56,117 bases of DNA. Source: Anaerolineae bacterium (GTDB lineage: Bacteria; Chloroflexota; Anaerolineae; Aggregatilineales; UBA2796). The stretch spans positions 1 through 56,117 of the forward strand of contig JANWYI010000022.1 of NCBI GenBank assembly GCA_025055255.1, read 5' to 3'. Positions 27,318 through 35,333 of the stretch are shown here, one piece after another; position 1 is the first letter of the stretch; each line of letters begins with the position of its first letter. Position numbers and translations under genes: made by a program. A model generated the notes under the pieces. That model saw only the letters and a list, made by a program, of their open reading frames with translations, had not been told where the DNA came from and did no database searches.

Positions 27318-27980
27318 TTAGCCGACTGCTTCGTCGTCACCTGTTGGGCGTGGACTAGGTGGCACATCTTGCGCCTTAAAAACTGGCAAGCGCACGCTCT
27401 GGGCGCGCTCCTGCGAACGGCGGATGAACTCATCAATTTGTACAGGTGTACGGATCATCTGTCCCCATTGTGCCGCTTCGTCGTACATTACAGTCAGGGA
27501 GCCGAGCGAATACGCCTTGAGCGCTGCACGATAGGTCGCGTCGTCCATCTCAGGATCAGGCGAGCGCGCGTCGGCTACAGCAAGATTTTTGAGCGACTCA
27601 TCGTAGAGCGAGATTTGCCGATCCCATTGATACAAGTCGGCGAGCGTAGAGAAAGCGCCGCCAATTGCAGGCGAGACAATCGCTAGGATCATCAAAATCA
27701 CTGTGACAACATTAATGAACTGACAGTAGCTGATTTGATCAGGCGTTGCAGGCGCAAGGCATGTGCTGCCGCTCACATAAACTGACTGCACGATTAAGCC
27801 GACCAGTGCAGCTGAAAAGCCTGCCAAAAACGAGGCAAAAGCGCGGATAAAGTTGACCTGCGCAGCCGCACGCCGATGTTTTTGAATGGTGTCTTTGTAA
27901 AAAACGCGCGTATCTTCAAGCGCGAACTTGTCAAACAGGCGATAGAGCGCCTCCATGCGGTTACGATCCAGCTCATCCAT
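27318..27980 (-). CDS. SLATT-like two-helix membrane protein
   Basis: A protein of about 220 residues with two adjacent transmembrane helices (about 48-70 and 87-112, separated by a short Cys-containing loop) and a soluble helical C-terminal half. The region MEALYRLFDKFALEDTRVFY and the post-TM LYQWDRQISLYDESLKNL resemble SLATT (SMODS/SLOG-associated 2TM effector) proteins. In that family SLATT is a proposed pore-forming effector of nucleotide-driven immunity. The start at 27980 has a very strong AAGGAGG 9 bases upstream and overlaps the stop of the upstream gene by 8 bases, so translation is coupled. Confidence 0.7.
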   Translation of the reverse strand: MDELDRNRMEALYRLFDKFALEDTRVFYKDTIQKHRRAAAQVNFIRAFASFLAGFSAALVGLIVQSVYVSGSTCLAPATPDQISYCQFINVVTVILMILAIVSPAIGGAFSTLADLYQWDRQISLYDESLKNLAVADARSPDPEMDDATYRAALKAYSLGSLTVMYDEAAQWGQMIRTPVQIDEFIRRSQERAQSVRLPVFKAQDVPPSPRPTGDDEAVG

Positions 27981-28740
27981 TGCTCGTCCCTCCTTCACGG
28001 CGATGTGGCACACCTTCAGCAGTCAAAGCACCGCTGAGCGCGCTGGCGGCACGATCATCAGGCGAGGTGCCGCGGTTGATCAGCGCGGCGCGCTCTGCCA
28101 GCAGCAGACGCCGCTCATAAGGCTGCATTGCCTCGTCATCATATGGCGGCAAGCGCATCAGGTAGCGGAAATATTCACGACGCAAGCCTTCCGCAGCGCG
28201 CCGATTCTCTAACCACAAAATGAACGGCGACTCGCGTCCGCTAATTTGGGCGAGGAAGGTCGCCAGCAATGCGACAACAGTCTCGGCGAAGCCCAGCACG
28301 GGCACCCAAGTTGGCGGCTGCTGTGTCAGCGCTAACGCTAGGAGCGAGCCGATGGTCGTGGCAAGAGCTGAGAGCACGATAAAGCTGATCTGATACAAAC
28401 GATAGCGATTCTGCTGCACTTTTGCCTCAAGGTCGCGCTCACGAAAGAGCTGCAGCACCTCACGCTCCAGCAAGTCGAGGTCTTCCTCAATGGCGCGGAG
28501 CGTCTTATCAGTGGCGCGGAATGGCGCATGAGCCGTAGCTGTGCTATCAGGCACTTTGCTTGGATCAGGGCGCAGTAGCTCTAGCGCTTCCTGCTTTGGA
28601 ATAAGTGAGAAATTGGGATCAGGCGGCGGCAACTTGAAGTAGGGCAATTGCTTTGCCCAAGCCGGCCAGCGGCGGCGCGGGTCGCCTTTCTGCTGTGAGC
28701 GCGGACGTGGCGCCTCAGCAGGCGTATCAGAGGTTGTCAT
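27973..28740 (-). CDS. DUF4231/SLATT membrane protein
   Basis: A protein of about 255 residues with a Pro-rich N-terminus, a coiled-coil-like helix (about 85-120), two transmembrane helices (about 128-150 and 158-178) and a C-terminal helix. The segment WLENRRAAEGLRREYFRYL after the second helix is characteristic of DUF4231/SLATT proteins. It heads a two-gene unit with the SLATT-like gene at 27318. The Met at 28740 with AGGA upstream is preferred; the open frame to 28908 would need an atypical start. No SLOG, SMODS, TIR or protease sensor gene is adjacent. Confidence 0.72.
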   Translation of the reverse strand: MTTSDTPAEAPRPRSQQKGDPRRRWPAWAKQLPYFKLPPPDPNFSLIPKQEALELLRPDPSKVPDSTATAHAPFRATDKTLRAIEEDLDLLEREVLQLFRERDLEAKVQQNRYRLYQISFIVLSALATTIGSLLALALTQQPPTWVPVLGFAETVVALLATFLAQISGRESPFILWLENRRAAEGLRREYFRYLMRLPPYDDEAMQPYERRLLLAERAALINRGTSPDDRAASALSGALTAEGVPHRREGGTSNG

Positions 28741-28795
28741 CGGCACACAGTCCTTTCTCAAAAACTCTTGGAGCGCTGTCAGAACGCTGATGTCC

Positions 28796-28824
28796 ACTAT
28801 ACAGAATGTTAGGCAGATGGGCAA
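28796..28824 (-). promoter_or_regulatory. Promoter of the SLATT pair
   Basis: Minus-strand TTGCCC (28819-28824) and TATAGT (28796-28801) with a 17-base spacer, about 55 bases before the first SLATT gene. Confidence 0.65.
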
Positions 28825-28886
28825 TGTGTGGAGTCTCTTGGGCAATTTGTCCGAAAAACAAAGCGCTCTCTTGTGCAGAATGCTAG

Positions 28887-28915
28887 TTGCGCAATCTACA
28901 GAGCTCACCTATGCT
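28887..28915 (+). promoter_or_regulatory. Candidate promoter of the ilv leader
   Basis: TTGCGC (28887-28892), 17 bases, TATGCT (28910-28915). Transcription would begin near 28922, just upstream of the leader peptide start at 28953. Each hexamer matches consensus at four of six positions. Confidence 0.5.
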
Positions 28916-28952
28916 TAAAGCCAGATTGTTCAGAGAGGCACAAAAACGCGCC

Positions 28953-29072
28953 ATGCTGACGGCTCACCTACGCGCTTTGATTAGCCTTATTAGCCTTACC
29001 AGCCTCGTAGCGATCCTTCGCTACAAGGGAAACGGTTGGGCTGCTTGGCGCGTGCATAGGAAAGCATCCTGA
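28953..29072 (+). CDS. ilv operon leader peptide
   Basis: A 39-residue ORF with a run of branched-chain codons, ALISLISLTSLVAIL, encoded partly by a tandem 9-base repeat (ATTAGCCTT twice, then ACCAGCCTC). Among its residues are seven Leu, three Ile and two Val. GAGAGG lies about 14 bases before the ATG. The ORF ends 24 bases before a canonical terminator, and the branched-chain run overlaps the 5' arm of a helix that would sequester the antiterminator. This is the layout of ribosome-stalling attenuators of ilv/leu operons known in Proteobacteria. Translation and regulation are inferred. Confidence 0.75.
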   Translation: MLTAHLRALISLISLTSLVAILRYKGNGWAAWRVHRKAS

Positions 29073-29122
29073 ACATTCGCTGACATGAGCAAAAAGCCGC
29101 CCGACCAAAGGGCGGTTTTTTT
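28992..29122 (+). promoter_or_regulatory. Transcription attenuator upstream of ilvB
   Basis: Three competing pairings are visible. (a) AGCCTTACC (28992-29000), inside the branched-chain codons, can pair with GGTTGGGCT (29034-29042), with one mismatch and one G-T. (b) GGTTGGGC (29034-29041) can instead pair with GCCCGACC (29099-29106) as antiterminator. (c) CCGCCC (29097-29102) pairs with GGGCGG (29110-29115), followed by seven T (29116-29122), as intrinsic terminator. Helices (b) and (c) share bases and are exclusive. A further 7-bp hairpin lies at 29007-29024. A ribosome paused on Leu/Ile codons would mask the 5' arm of (a) and favour (b), allowing readthrough. Confidence 0.78.
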
Positions 29123-29160
29123 GTGCCGAGCTTTTGCACAAATGTGAGGAGTGAAACGTC

Positions 29161-29346
29161 ATGCTGTACCCTGATACGCTGCAAGATGAGGCGCTGCTGG
29201 AAATGCACAGCCACACTAGCCCTTGGACCGAACTTTTCCAAGAGAACTCCGAGTCTGAGGCACACGAGTCAACGGCTGCAAGTTGGCAGACCTCTGAAGA
29301 AGAGCGTCCGACGCACGATGCGCTTTCTGCCATTTTTGAAGGCTGA
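29161..29346 (+). CDS. Acidic 61-residue protein between the attenuator and ilvB
   Basis: Small ORF with a good ribosome site (GAGGAG about 8 bases before the ATG). The product is strongly acidic and polar with two Trp, no membrane segment and no signal peptide (LFQENSESEAHESTAASW in the middle, AIFEG at the end). I do not recognise it. Its last nine codons form the 5' arm of a second intrinsic terminator and its TGA overlaps the 3' arm, so translation must interfere with that hairpin. It may be a functional small protein, a second regulatory ORF, or both. Confidence 0.65.
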   Translation: MLYPDTLQDEALLEMHSHTSPWTELFQENSESEAHESTAASWQTSEEERPTHDALSAIFEG

Positions 29347-29360
29347 AAGCGCATTTTTTT
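29318..29360 (+). terminator. Second intrinsic terminator before ilvB, overlapping the small ORF stop
   Basis: A perfect 10-bp stem (29318-29327 with 29345-29354) with a 17-base loop that can fold a further 3 bp is followed by seven T (29354-29360). Only 36 bases separate it from the ilvB ATG, too few for a separate promoter, so ilvB expression appears to require readthrough here as well. Confidence 0.75.
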
Positions 29361-29396
29361 GGCTACTGGGGAAAATCTAACAAAGGCGGGTTGCTT

Positions 29397-31124
29397 ATGG
29401 AACTGACAGGCGCAGAGATCATCTGGGAATGCTTGCTGCGCGAAGGCGTTGAGATCGTCTTTGGCTATCCGGGCGGCGCCATCTTGCCGACCTACGATGC
29501 CATGAACAAGTACCTTGACCGCGTGCGGCACGTTTTGGTGCGCCATGAGCAGGGCGCCACACACATGGCAGATGGCTACGCGCGCATCACAGGCAAGGTC
29601 GGCGTAGCAATGGCGACAAGCGGACCGGGCGCCACGAACATGGTCACAGGCATTGCCACCGCCATGATGGATTCCGTGCCGCTCGTGTGCATCACTGGAC
29701 AGGTGCCAAGCACAGTCCTCGGCTCAGACGCCTTCCAAGAGACAGATATCACAGGCATCACTTTGCCGATCACCAAGCACAACTTTCTTGTCACGAACGT
29801 CAAGCAGATTGCGCCCGCGCTGCGCAAGGCATTTCACATTGCGCGCACTGGACGCCCTGGACCGGTCTTGGTAGACATCACGAAAGACGCGCAAAACCAG
29901 AAAATGGACTTCGTCTATCCGACTGAGCCGCTGCGCCTGCCCGGCTATGTGCCGCCTTCAGCGGCGACGCCTGAGCAGATCGAGCGCGCTGTGGCGCTGA
30001 TCAAAAATGCTGAGCGTCCGCTGATCTTGGCAGGTCATGGCGTGATGATGAGCGGCGCTGAGCGGCAATTGCTAGAGCTGGCTGAACGTGCGCAGATTCC
30101 TGTGGCGTTGACGCTGCTCGGCAAAGGCGCTATGCCTGAGTCACATCCGCTGTGTCTCGGCATGATGGGCATGCACGGCGCTGCAGCGGTCAATCAGGCG
30201 ATCCAAAGCGCTGACTTGCTCCTCGCCTTTGGCATGCGCTTTGACGACCGCGTGACAGGCAATTTGCGCACCTACTCGCCGCACTCGCGCAAGATTCACA
30301 TTGACATTGACGCCAGTGAGCTGAACAAGAACGTCAAAGTGGACGTTGGCATTGCTGGCGACCTGCGCACAGTGCTAGAGCAGCTCTTGCCGCACGTGCC
30401 AAGCCTGAGTCACCCTGCTTGGCTCAATCAAATCCGTGACTGGCAGGAAGAGACCGATGAACGCGACATCATCAATTATGTCGCGCCAAGTGACAAGCTC
30501 TACGCTGCACACGCTATCCGCGACCTGTGGCAAGCCACTGGCGGCGACGCTGTCGTGGTCACTGATGTCGGTCAGCACCAGATGTGGACAGCGCAGTACT
30601 ACCTGCATCAACGTCCGCGCACCTTGATCACCAGCGGCGGACTCGGCACTATGGGCTTTGGCTTTCCAGCTGCAATCGGCGTCAAGCTGGGCGCGCCACA
30701 TGAGACGGTCTGGGCGATTGTCGGAGATGGCGGCTTCCAGATGACACTGTGCGAATTGGCAACGGCTGCGCAAGAGAACGTGGATGTGAACGTCGCCATT
30801 ATCAACAACGCCTACTTAGGCATGGTGCGTCAATGGCAGGAATTCTTCCACGGCGAGCGCTACAATGCCACGCCAATGCACAATCCTGACTTTGTGAAGC
30901 TGGCAGAGGCATACGGCATTGCAGCGCGGCGCGTGCGCACGCGCGCCGAAATTCCTGAGACGGTCGCTTGGGCGCACAGCATCAACGGACCGACCGTTGT
31001 CGAGTTTCAGGTTGAAAAGGAAGACATCGTCTATCCAATGGTGCCAGCTGGCGCTGACCTAGACAAGATGATTCGCCGTCCCGTGCCGCCACGCAACCTG
31101 CCCGATTGGTCGGAGAATCACTAG
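29397..31124 (+). CDS. ilvB: Acetolactate synthase, large (catalytic) subunit
   Basis: Thiamine-diphosphate enzyme condensing two pyruvates to acetolactate (valine/leucine) or pyruvate with 2-ketobutyrate (isoleucine); 575 residues. Family features are FGYPGGAILPTYDAM, the catalytic Glu in VRHEQGATHMADGYAR, GPGATN, and the ThDP/Mg motif GDGGFQMTLCELATAAQENV with NNAYLGMVRQWQ. The ATG at 29397 is preferred over the in-frame TTG at 29391. The regulatory subunit ilvN follows, separated by a Uma2-family gene. Control by the upstream attenuator and second terminator is inferred. Confidence 0.97.
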   Translation: MELTGAEIIWECLLREGVEIVFGYPGGAILPTYDAMNKYLDRVRHVLVRHEQGATHMADGYARITGKVGVAMATSGPGATNMVTGIATAMMDSVPLVCITGQVPSTVLGSDAFQETDITGITLPITKHNFLVTNVKQIAPALRKAFHIARTGRPGPVLVDITKDAQNQKMDFVYPTEPLRLPGYVPPSAATPEQIERAVALIKNAERPLILAGHGVMMSGAERQLLELAERAQIPVALTLLGKGAMPESHPLCLGMMGMHGAAAVNQAIQSADLLLAFGMRFDDRVTGNLRTYSPHSRKIHIDIDASELNKNVKVDVGIAGDLRTVLEQLLPHVPSLSHPAWLNQIRDWQEETDERDIINYVAPSDKLYAAHAIRDLWQATGGDAVVVTDVGQHQMWTAQYYLHQRPRTLITSGGLGTMGFGFPAAIGVKLGAPHETVWAIVGDGGFQMTLCELATAAQENVDVNVAIINNAYLGMVRQWQEFFHGERYNATPMHNPDFVKLAEAYGIAARRVRTRAEIPETVAWAHSINGPTVVEFQVEKEDIVYPMVPAGADLDKMIRRPVPPRNLPDWSENH

Positions 31125-31141
31125 CCGCTGCGAGGCAATAG

Positions 31142-31711
31142 ATGACCACACAGCCGCAGGCGCGCTTGCTAACCGCTGAGGCATTCACTCAGTTGCCTGA
31201 AGACGGCAGGCGTCACAAACCAGTGAACGGAGTCTTGAAGGAAGTGAGCCGCTCAGAGCCGATTCACGGTCTAGTGAGAGTGCTTTTGGTGACTCACTTG
31301 GTGAGACATGCCGTGCCGCGCAGACTGGGCAAGGTCTTCAGCGATGTCGGCTTTGTGCTGCGGCGCAAGCCTGATACGCTGCAGGCGCCTGATGTAGCCT
31401 TTGTAGCAGCGGCGCGCCTTGCCGATCACGATCTGAACGCGAACTTTGTCGGCGCGCCTGATCTGGCTATCGAGATCGCCTTTGCTGACAAGGTAACGAA
31501 TAAGGCGCTCAGCAAGATCGAGGAATACTTCGAGGCAGGCGCTCGCGCTGTGTGGATCGTCTATCCTGAGCGGCGCAAGGTCTACGCTTACAGCGACCCG
31601 AACCGTGTGCAAATTGTGCTTGCTGATGGCATGCTGACAGGCAGTGATAATCTTGCCCGATCTCAGCTTGGCTCTAGCCGAACTTTTCAAAGGAGTGGAC
31701 GCTTAACATGA
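31142..31711 (+). pseudogene. Uma2-family (DUF820) endonuclease gene with a C-terminal frameshift
   Basis: Uma2 family, PD-(D/E)XK nuclease fold, function in bacteria largely undefined. As read, 189 residues; the family core is present (DVAFVAAARLA, APDLAIEIAFADKVTNKAL, KIEEYFEAGARAVWIVYPE). After LTGS the reading frame stops resembling the family. Shifting by one base near 31645-31652 restores the usual ending ILPDLSLALAELFKGVDA and a TAA at 31704-31706, one base before the ilvN ATG. So one base appears inserted or lost. The usual VSPSD stretch after the nuclease Glu is altered here too (AFADK). It splits ilvB from ilvN. Confidence 0.8.
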
Positions 31712-32199
31712 AACATACGCTTGTCGCGCTTGTGGAAAACGAACCGGGCGTGCTGAACCGCGTTGCCAGCTTGTTCCGACGCCGCAATTTCAACATTGAT
31801 AGCCTGACTGTTGGGCGCACGGAAGACCCGAACATCTCACGCATGACCATTGTGCTGGATAGCGACGTGACGCGCGTAGATCAGGTGCAGAAGAACCTGT
31901 ATAAGCTGGTCAACGTGCTTCAAGTCTATGAGATCACACAGCAGCCGTCGGTCAGCCGCGACCTAGCGCTGGTCAAGGTGCGCGCCTCAGCCGAGGCAGC
32001 TGTGGTCGCTAGCCAATTCGGCGCGCGCATCCTCGATCATAGCGACGGCTTGATGATCCTCGATCTGAGCGATGAAGAGGGACGCGTGGAACAGTTCATT
32101 GAAGCATTGCGTCCGCACGGCATTGTTGAACTGGTGCGGACAGGTGTGGTGGCGATGGGACGCGGCAATCACATTGTGCGGGCGCCGCAATTCGCCTAG
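31708..32199 (+). CDS. ilvN: Acetolactate synthase, small (regulatory) subunit
   Basis: ACT-domain regulatory subunit conferring valine feedback on IlvB; 163 residues, normal length. It begins with the conserved HTLVALVENEPGVLNRVASL and has FRRRNFNIDSLTVGRTED, the ACT core. The C-terminal domain contains DLALVKVRASAEAAV and GIVELVRTGVVAMGRG. A ribosome site (AAAGGAGTGG) lies inside the end of the preceding Uma2 gene. Confidence 0.96.
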   Translation: MKHTLVALVENEPGVLNRVASLFRRRNFNIDSLTVGRTEDPNISRMTIVLDSDVTRVDQVQKNLYKLVNVLQVYEITQQPSVSRDLALVKVRASAEAAVVASQFGARILDHSDGLMILDLSDEEGRVEQFIEALRPHGIVELVRTGVVAMGRGNHIVRAPQFA

Positions 32200-32229
32200 A
32201 GGCATTCACAGAAGGGACATTTTTTGGAC

Positions 32230-33252
32230 ATGGCTACGCTTTACTACGATCAGGATGCTGACCTGAGCCTGCTAGATGGCAAGACCGTGGCGATCATCGG
32301 CTATGGCAGTCAGGGACATGCGCACGCGCTCAACCTGCGCGATAGCGGCGTGAACGTGGTGGTCGGCTTGCATGAAGGCAGCAAGTCGCGCGCGAAGGCG
32401 GAGGCGGAAGGCTTGCGCGTGCTTTCGGTCTCAGAAGCAGCCCAGATTGCACAGTTCATCATGCTGCTGATCCCAGATACTAAGCAGCCTGCTGTCTACC
32501 GCACTGAAATTGCGCCGCATCTGCAGGAAGGCGACACGCTGATGTTCGCGCACGGCTTCAACATCCGCTACGGACAGATCGTGCCGCCTGAAGGCGTGGA
32601 TGTCTCTATGGTTGCGCCGAAGGGCCCTGGACATCGCCTGCGCGAGACGTTTGTGGAAGGCGTCGGCATTCCCTGTCTGCTCGCTGTGCAGCAGGACGCC
32701 AGCGGCAAGGCGAAGGCGAATGCGCTCGCCTACGCTAAAGCAATCGGCGGTACGCGCGCTGGCGTGCTGGAGACCACGTTCGCTGAAGAGACCGAGACAG
32801 ACTTGTTCGGCGAACAGGTCATTTTGTGCGGCGGCGTCACGGCACTGATCAAGGCTGCCTTTGAGACGCTAGTTGAGGCAGGCTATCAGCCTGAGGTCGC
32901 CTACTTTGAATGTCTGCATGAGCTCAAGCTGATCGTGGACTTGCTCTACCAAGGCGGCATGAGCTATATGTGGTATTCGGTCAGCGACACGGCTGAGTAT
33001 GGCGGCTATCTGAGCGGAGACCGTGTGGTGACCGATGAGACGCGCCGCGCCATGCGCCAAATTCTCGCCGAAATTCGCAACGGCTCGTTCGCTGAGCAAT
33101 GGATTGAAGAAAATGCCAACGGCTTGCCGAACTTCTTAGCACGTCGCCGTACTGAGCGCGCTCATCCGATTGAAGACGTTGGCGCGCGCCTGCGCCAAAT
33201 GATGCCGTTCCTCAAGCCGAAACGCTTACAAGATTACGATCCGAGCGCATGA
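32230..33252 (+). CDS. ilvC: Ketol-acid reductoisomerase, class I
   Basis: Converts acetolactate or acetohydroxybutyrate to the dihydroxy acid using NADPH and Mg2+; 340 residues, class I size. The Rossmann motif is [19 protein letters not shown], and the cofactor loop [14 protein letters not shown] with Ser and Lys points to NADPH. Metal-site residues lie in [14 protein letters not shown] and [16 protein letters not shown] 32230 matches the family start; TTG 32224 has better spacing to the AAGGGA at 32212-32217, so the start is uncertain by two residues. Confidence 0.96.
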   Translation: MATLYYDQDADLSLLDGKTVAIIGYGSQGHAHALNLRDSGVNVVVGLHEGSKSRAKAEAEGLRVLSVSEAAQIAQFIMLLIPDTKQPAVYRTEIAPHLQEGDTLMFAHGFNIRYGQIVPPEGVDVSMVAPKGPGHRLRETFVEGVGIPCLLAVQQDASGKAKANALAYAKAIGGTRAGVLETTFAEETETDLFGEQVILCGGVTALIKAAFETLVEAGYQPEVAYFECLHELKLIVDLLYQGGMSYMWYSVSDTAEYGGYLSGDRVVTDETRRAMRQILAEIRNGSFAEQWIEENANGLPNFLARRRTERAHPIEDVGARLRQMMPFLKPKRLQDYDPSA

Positions 33253-33264
33253 GAGTGCGACCTT

Positions 33265-33653
33265 ATGGTATGGCAGCCAATCACTGACTTGCCTGAGGAT
33301 TGGCAGGCGCTTGCCGAGCCTGACTTGGCTTCTCCAGCAAGATTGTGGGAACAGCAGCGCAAGACGTTGCAAGGTACGCGCGCTTACCAGACCTCTGTGA
33401 GTCGGTTGCGGCGACGCTTCGCCATTGAGACGGGCATCATTGAGCGGCTCTACACCATTGACTGCGGCATTGCACAGCTGTTGATTGAGCGTGGCAGAGA
33501 CACAGAGGGCAGTGTTGTTGACCTGCAAACACTCTCGGAATCGCCGTTTCGGTTCACGCCTTACGATCAGAACATTTGTCGGCAGAGCGCTTCAAGGAGT
33601 GGCTTGATAGCGCCCTAGTCGTTGCTCTGAAGTACTTGCGCAGACGTTTGTGA
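33265..33653 (+). pseudogene. Remnant of a Fic-family protein gene
   Basis: The first ~75 residues (WQPITDLPEDWQALAEPDL and RRFAIETGIIERLYTID) match the N-terminus of a widespread Fic (AMP-transferase) family. The frame then runs into unrelated sequence. The catalytic HPFxDGNGR motif is absent. From about 33565 a shifted frame reads [20 protein letters not shown] to a TGA at 33651-33653, plausibly the original C-terminus. The simplest reading is a large internal deletion plus a one-base shift. It sits between ilvC and leuA. Confidence 0.6.
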
Positions 33654-33670
33654 GAAAGGATATCTTGCTG

Positions 33671-35281
33671 ATGGAGACTGATGTAGAGCGCCGTCCTGAG
33701 AACCGCGTCCTGATCTTCGATACCACTTTGCGCGATGGTGAGCAGTCGCCTGGCGCCTCGCTCAACAGCGCTGAGAAACTCGAAATCGCTCATCATCTTG
33801 CCATGCTCGGCGTAGATATCATAGAAGCAGGCTTTCCGGCTGCCTCACCTGATGACCTTGCAGCTGTCAAGCGCATTGCGCAGGAGATCGGCACGCCTGA
33901 TGGTCCGATCATCTGTGGCTTAGCACGCTGTGTGGCGAGCGACATTGAAAAGTGCTGGGAAGCCGTTCAATATGCTGCTAAGCCGCGCATTCACACTTTC
34001 ATCTCATCATCAGACATCCACTTGAAGTATCAGTTCAACCTGACTCGTGAGCAGGCACTTGAGCGTGCGCGTCAAATGGTGCGCCTTGCGCGCAGCCTGT
34101 GCGCGGATGTCGAGTTCAGCACAATGGATGCCGGTCGCAGCGATTGGGACTTCGTAGCGCAGATGTGCGCAGCAGCGATTGAAGAAGGCGCTACTACGCT
34201 CAACATCCCTGACACAGTCGGCTACATGACGCCTGCTGAGTACGGCGCGATGATCGCCTACTTGATAGAGCATACGCCGGGCGGCAAAAACGTGATCTGG
34301 TCAGTCCACTGCCACGACGATCTCGGCATGGCAACGGCGAACACCTTAGCAGGCTTGCACGCAGGCGCACGGCAAGCTGAGGTGACCATCAACGGCATTG
34401 GTGAGCGCGCCGGCAACACAGCGCTTGAGGAAGTGGTCATGGCGCTGAACACGCGCCGCAACTATTACAAGCTCTGGACGCGCATTCAGACGACGCACTT
34501 GGCGCGCGTCAGCCGCTTAGTCTCTAACTATACAGGTATCGTCGTGCAGCCGAACAAAGCAATCGTCGGCGCTAATGCCTTCGCACACGAGGCAGGCATT
34601 CACCAAGACGGTCAGCTCAAGCATCACGAGACGTACGAGATCATGCGTCCTGAGTCAGTTGGCGTCTCACAGAGTCGCTTGGTGCTGGGCAAGCACAGTG
34701 GTCGGCACGCTTTCAAGGTGCGCTTGCGTCAACTGGGCTATGAGCTGAGCGATGAAGAGCTACAAGAGGCATTCAAGCGCTTCAAAGATGTGGCAGATCG
34801 CAAGAAACACATCACAGATGCTGACCTGCAAGCGCTCGTAGCACATCAGCTGGAAGGACCGAAGGAAGTTTTCAAGCTCAAAGCGCTACAGGTCACATGC
34901 GGTCAGGTCGGCATGCCGACGGCAACGGTCAAGCTGGAAGGACCAGACGGCAAGGAATACATCGAGGCAGGCATTGGCACAGGTCCAGTAGACGCGACCT
35001 ACACTGCCATCAACAAGATCGTCAAGGCGCCGAATAAGCTGCTGGAATTCGCTGTGCGCGCCATCACTGAAGGCATTGATGCCATGGGCGAGGTAACTGT
35101 GCGCATCTGCACGCTTGACGGCGAATACCAGACCTTTGGCGGACATGGCGCTGATCCAGACATTATCGTGGCTTCGGCGAAGGCGTATTTGGCGGCACTC
35201 AATCGCATGTTGGTGGCAACAGGCGGCGCCGGTGAGACGCCGGAAGGCGAAAGCGCTACAATCCGCATGGTAGGCGACTGA
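33671..35281 (+). CDS. leuA: 2-isopropylmalate synthase
   Basis: First committed step of leucine synthesis: 2-ketoisovalerate plus acetyl-CoA. The protein has 536 residues. The catalytic HMGL-like barrel starts [15 protein letters not shown]. Metal and catalytic motifs are [13 protein letters not shown] and [17 protein letters not shown]. The C-terminal LeuA dimer/allosteric domain (about residues 400-525) is complete, so leucine feedback is likely. ATG 33671 with AAAGGA 10 bases upstream is the start. leuB, leuC and leuD are not in the window. Confidence 0.96.
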   Translation: METDVERRPENRVLIFDTTLRDGEQSPGASLNSAEKLEIAHHLAMLGVDIIEAGFPAASPDDLAAVKRIAQEIGTPDGPIICGLARCVASDIEKCWEAVQYAAKPRIHTFISSSDIHLKYQFNLTREQALERARQMVRLARSLCADVEFSTMDAGRSDWDFVAQMCAAAIEEGATTLNIPDTVGYMTPAEYGAMIAYLIEHTPGGKNVIWSVHCHDDLGMATANTLAGLHAGARQAEVTINGIGERAGNTALEEVVMALNTRRNYYKLWTRIQTTHLARVSRLVSNYTGIVVQPNKAIVGANAFAHEAGIHQDGQLKHHETYEIMRPESVGVSQSRLVLGKHSGRHAFKVRLRQLGYELSDEELQEAFKRFKDVADRKKHITDADLQALVAHQLEGPKEVFKLKALQVTCGQVGMPTATVKLEGPDGKEYIEAGIGTGPVDATYTAINKIVKAPNKLLEFAVRAITEGIDAMGEVTVRICTLDGEYQTFGGHGADPDIIVASAKAYLAALNRMLVATGGAGETPEGESATIRMVGD

Positions 35282-35333
35282 GAGCAGGCTAGATGCAGCG
35301 CGTCGGAGTGGCGCGCTGCGGAGAGGGTAAGTG

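Noticed and set aside
28916-29160. T-box riboswitch before ilvB
   Set aside because: No T-box antiterminator sequence (TGGNACCGCG-like) or specifier-loop arrangement was seen; a leader peptide with competing helices explains the region better.
31142-31711. Programmed ribosomal frameshift in the Uma2 gene
   Set aside because: No slippery heptamer or downstream stem is visible at the shift site; mutation or sequencing error is simpler.
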